Positions 62,870 through 64,000 of a stretch of 64,000 nucleotides of DNA are shown here, in pieces (the stretch's first letter is position 1; the number at the start of each line of letters is the position of its first letter). Position numbers and translations under genes: made by a program. Below the pieces are notes generated by a model. The model ran no database searches, had not been told where the DNA came from, and saw nothing but the letters and a program-made list of their open reading frames with translations. Source of the stretch: Oscillatoria sp. FACHB-1407 (lineage in GTDB: Bacteria > Cyanobacteriota > Cyanobacteriia > Elainellales > Elainellaceae); assembly GCF_014697545.1 (NCBI RefSeq), contig NZ_JACJSA010000024.1, forward strand, positions 1-64,000, written 5' to 3'.

Positions 62870-64000
62870 TCATTTGGGCTCTAGCAGGACATAGCAAAAC
62901 GCCTCCAGTTGTTCTAGCAGTTGCTTCACCTCCTGGAAGGCTGTTTGTTCGGCTACAGGCTCCAACGTAGCTGGATGCAGCGGGCGGATCTGAAGATAGC
63001 GGTGAACAAGAGCCTGTATGGGTTGGGGTTGCTCCCAGAGGGGTAACAGCGTGGCAGCCAAAGGACTATCCAGCATGACTGCACCCGGAGCCGAGAGTTT
63101 GATATATCGACTGATTTCAAACGCTGTTGAAGCGTCGATACAAGCCTTCAAGTGCTCTCTCACAGGGTCAATGCGTAAAAGAGGATGGAGGTGAACCGTG
63201 CAGCGTTGCCAGGTTGCCTCATCCCATTGAGCGACTGGAGTTGGAGGATTACTTTGCCGGGGATGGCCACACCAAAAATCAAACAGTCGATTGACCGGAT
63301 GTAACAATTCAAACAGGTGTAACTGTTCGGCGACGGATGTTTTGTCGAGCAGAGCTTGCCAGCGGGGAGGCAACTGAGTGGGATCTTTAAACAGACTTGG
63401 CAGTTGCCATTGCAGCCAATTCACCATGCTGATGAACTCCAAGCCTGCCTCCGCAAACATGGCAAATAATTGAGGAATCGTGAAGCCTTTGTCTTCCAGG
63501 AGCAGATGGTTTGCCAGAATTTCTGCCATGACCTGATCGGGATGGTCGCCTGCCTCGTAGCGCGGTCCCCATGCCTGAACTTTGAGCCGAATGTCATTTT
63601 TGAGAGTTTTCATGGTTTCAGTGACAATCCCAATTTCAAACTCTTCGGGGTTACCGTCCATTAACCCCATCATTCTGAACAGGTCTTGAGCCTGGTAAAA
63701 GTTTTCTCGTTGAAAGTAACTATGCAGGTTACCCCGAATGATGCCATCAGGTTTGAGCACCGATCGCAGAGCGGTCAACCCTAATGTGGGATTGGGTAAT
63801 AGATACAGCGTTTCGTCACAGTTAATGAAATCAAACTTTAGCCCCAACTCCGGTAGATCTTCGAGGGCGATCGCGTGAAATTCGGCATTGGTGATACCGT
63901 GGTGTTTCAAGCGCAGATCTGCCAGTTCAACCGATGCGGGGGATAGATCCACCCCGACCACACGCGCCCCAGGGTTGGACAACGCCAACGTCAATGCTTT
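62870..64000 (-). CDS. Class I SAM-dependent methyltransferase, 5' end outside window
   Basis: The frame is open to the window edge and encodes at least 376 residues. The visible N-terminus (LALSNPGARVVGVDLSPASV) is the middle of a Rossmann-like methyltransferase fold; the GxGxG motif should lie beyond base 64000. Further motifs are AIALEDLPELGLKFDFINCD and LRSVLKPDGIIRGNLHSYFQ. The long C-terminal part (about 200 residues: GFTIPQLFAMFAEAGLEFIS; LLHPVNRLFDFWCGHP) resembles methyltransferase regulatory domains. The substrate is unknown. It is on the same strand as pilA and ends 127 bp upstream of it. Confidence 0.88.
   Translation of the reverse strand, partial: KALTLALSNPGARVVGVDLSPASVELADLRLKHHGITNAEFHAIALEDLPELGLKFDFINCDETLYLLPNPTLGLTALRSVLKPDGIIRGNLHSYFQRENFYQAQDLFRMMGLMDGNPEEFEIGIVTETMKTLKNDIRLKVQAWGPRYEAGDHPDQVMAEILANHLLLEDKGFTIPQLFAMFAEAGLEFISMVNWLQWQLPSLFKDPTQLPPRWQALLDKTSVAEQLHLFELLHPVNRLFDFWCGHPRQSNPPTPVAQWDEATWQRCTVHLHPLLRIDPVREHLKACIDASTAFEISRYIKLSAPGAVMLDSPLAATLLPLWEQPQPIQALVHRYLQIRPLHPATLEPVAEQTAFQEVKQLLEQLEAFCYVLLEPK

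Overview
This 64-kb window is chromosomal DNA of a cyanobacterium. HIP1 octamers (GCGATCGC) occur throughout. The window carries phycobilisome genes (two cpcBA sets, rod linkers, cpcE/F, pcyA), psbY, and several cyanobacteria-specific families (TIGR03643, TIGR02652, DUF2358, DUF2839). Short tandem repeats (GGGGAGT, TGACCA and AAGGATGA types) and dispersed palindromic repeats suggest a filamentous, Leptolyngbya-like genome. That placement is an inference; no rRNA or other marker is present.

Layout. 1-6.7 kb is an accessory patch. It holds two tandem ribbon-helix-helix-like genes (one with a nonsense codon), small conserved genes, thiD, two coiled-coil genes, a HEPN/AbiU2-like gene, an HNH nuclease, and a UPF0175/DUF3368 toxin-antitoxin pair whose toxin is frameshifted. 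6.8-12.3 kb holds metH, an unknown gene and an FAD monooxygenase, all on the minus strand. 12.6-28.0 kb is a light-harvesting block on the minus strand. In transcription order it contains a GAF histidine kinase, an RcaF-like single-domain regulator, an RcaC-like four-domain regulator, pcyA, cpcB-cpcA-linker-linker-cpcD, a small gene with another phycobilisome linker, and cpcB-cpcA-cpcE-cpcF. 28.4-40.5 kb holds nurA (with an inserted repeat), a secreted TPR-CHAT protein, a DRTGG protein, recA, xseA-xseB, a prohibitin-like protein, psbY and a gamma-carbonic-anhydrase-like protein. 40.5-64 kb is mostly housekeeping: an NarL-type regulator, an oxidoreductase, glycosyltransferases, sppA, aroH, oligopeptidase B, a DUF155 protein, a degenerate DinG-like helicase, tyrA, an O-GlcNAc-transferase-like protein, pilA and a truncated methyltransferase.

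The most informative system is the chromatic-acclimation-like block. A perfect RcaC L box (TTGCACA-N4-TTGCACA) lies 461 bp upstream of the first cpcB, in the sense direction, followed after 10 bp by a -10-like TTTAAT. The gene for the matching RcaC-type regulator lies next door, separated from cpcB only by pcyA. The cpcB-A-C-C-D order matches the red-light-induced cpc2 operon of Fremyella, and the second set, cpcB-A-E-F, matches its constitutive cpc1 operon. The kinase in the rcaF-rcaC operon is shorter than RcaE, with a GAF domain but no PAS, so the input signal may differ from classical type III chromatic acclimation. No phycoerythrin genes are visible here.

No rRNA, tRNA or CRISPR array and no complete insertion sequence was recognised.
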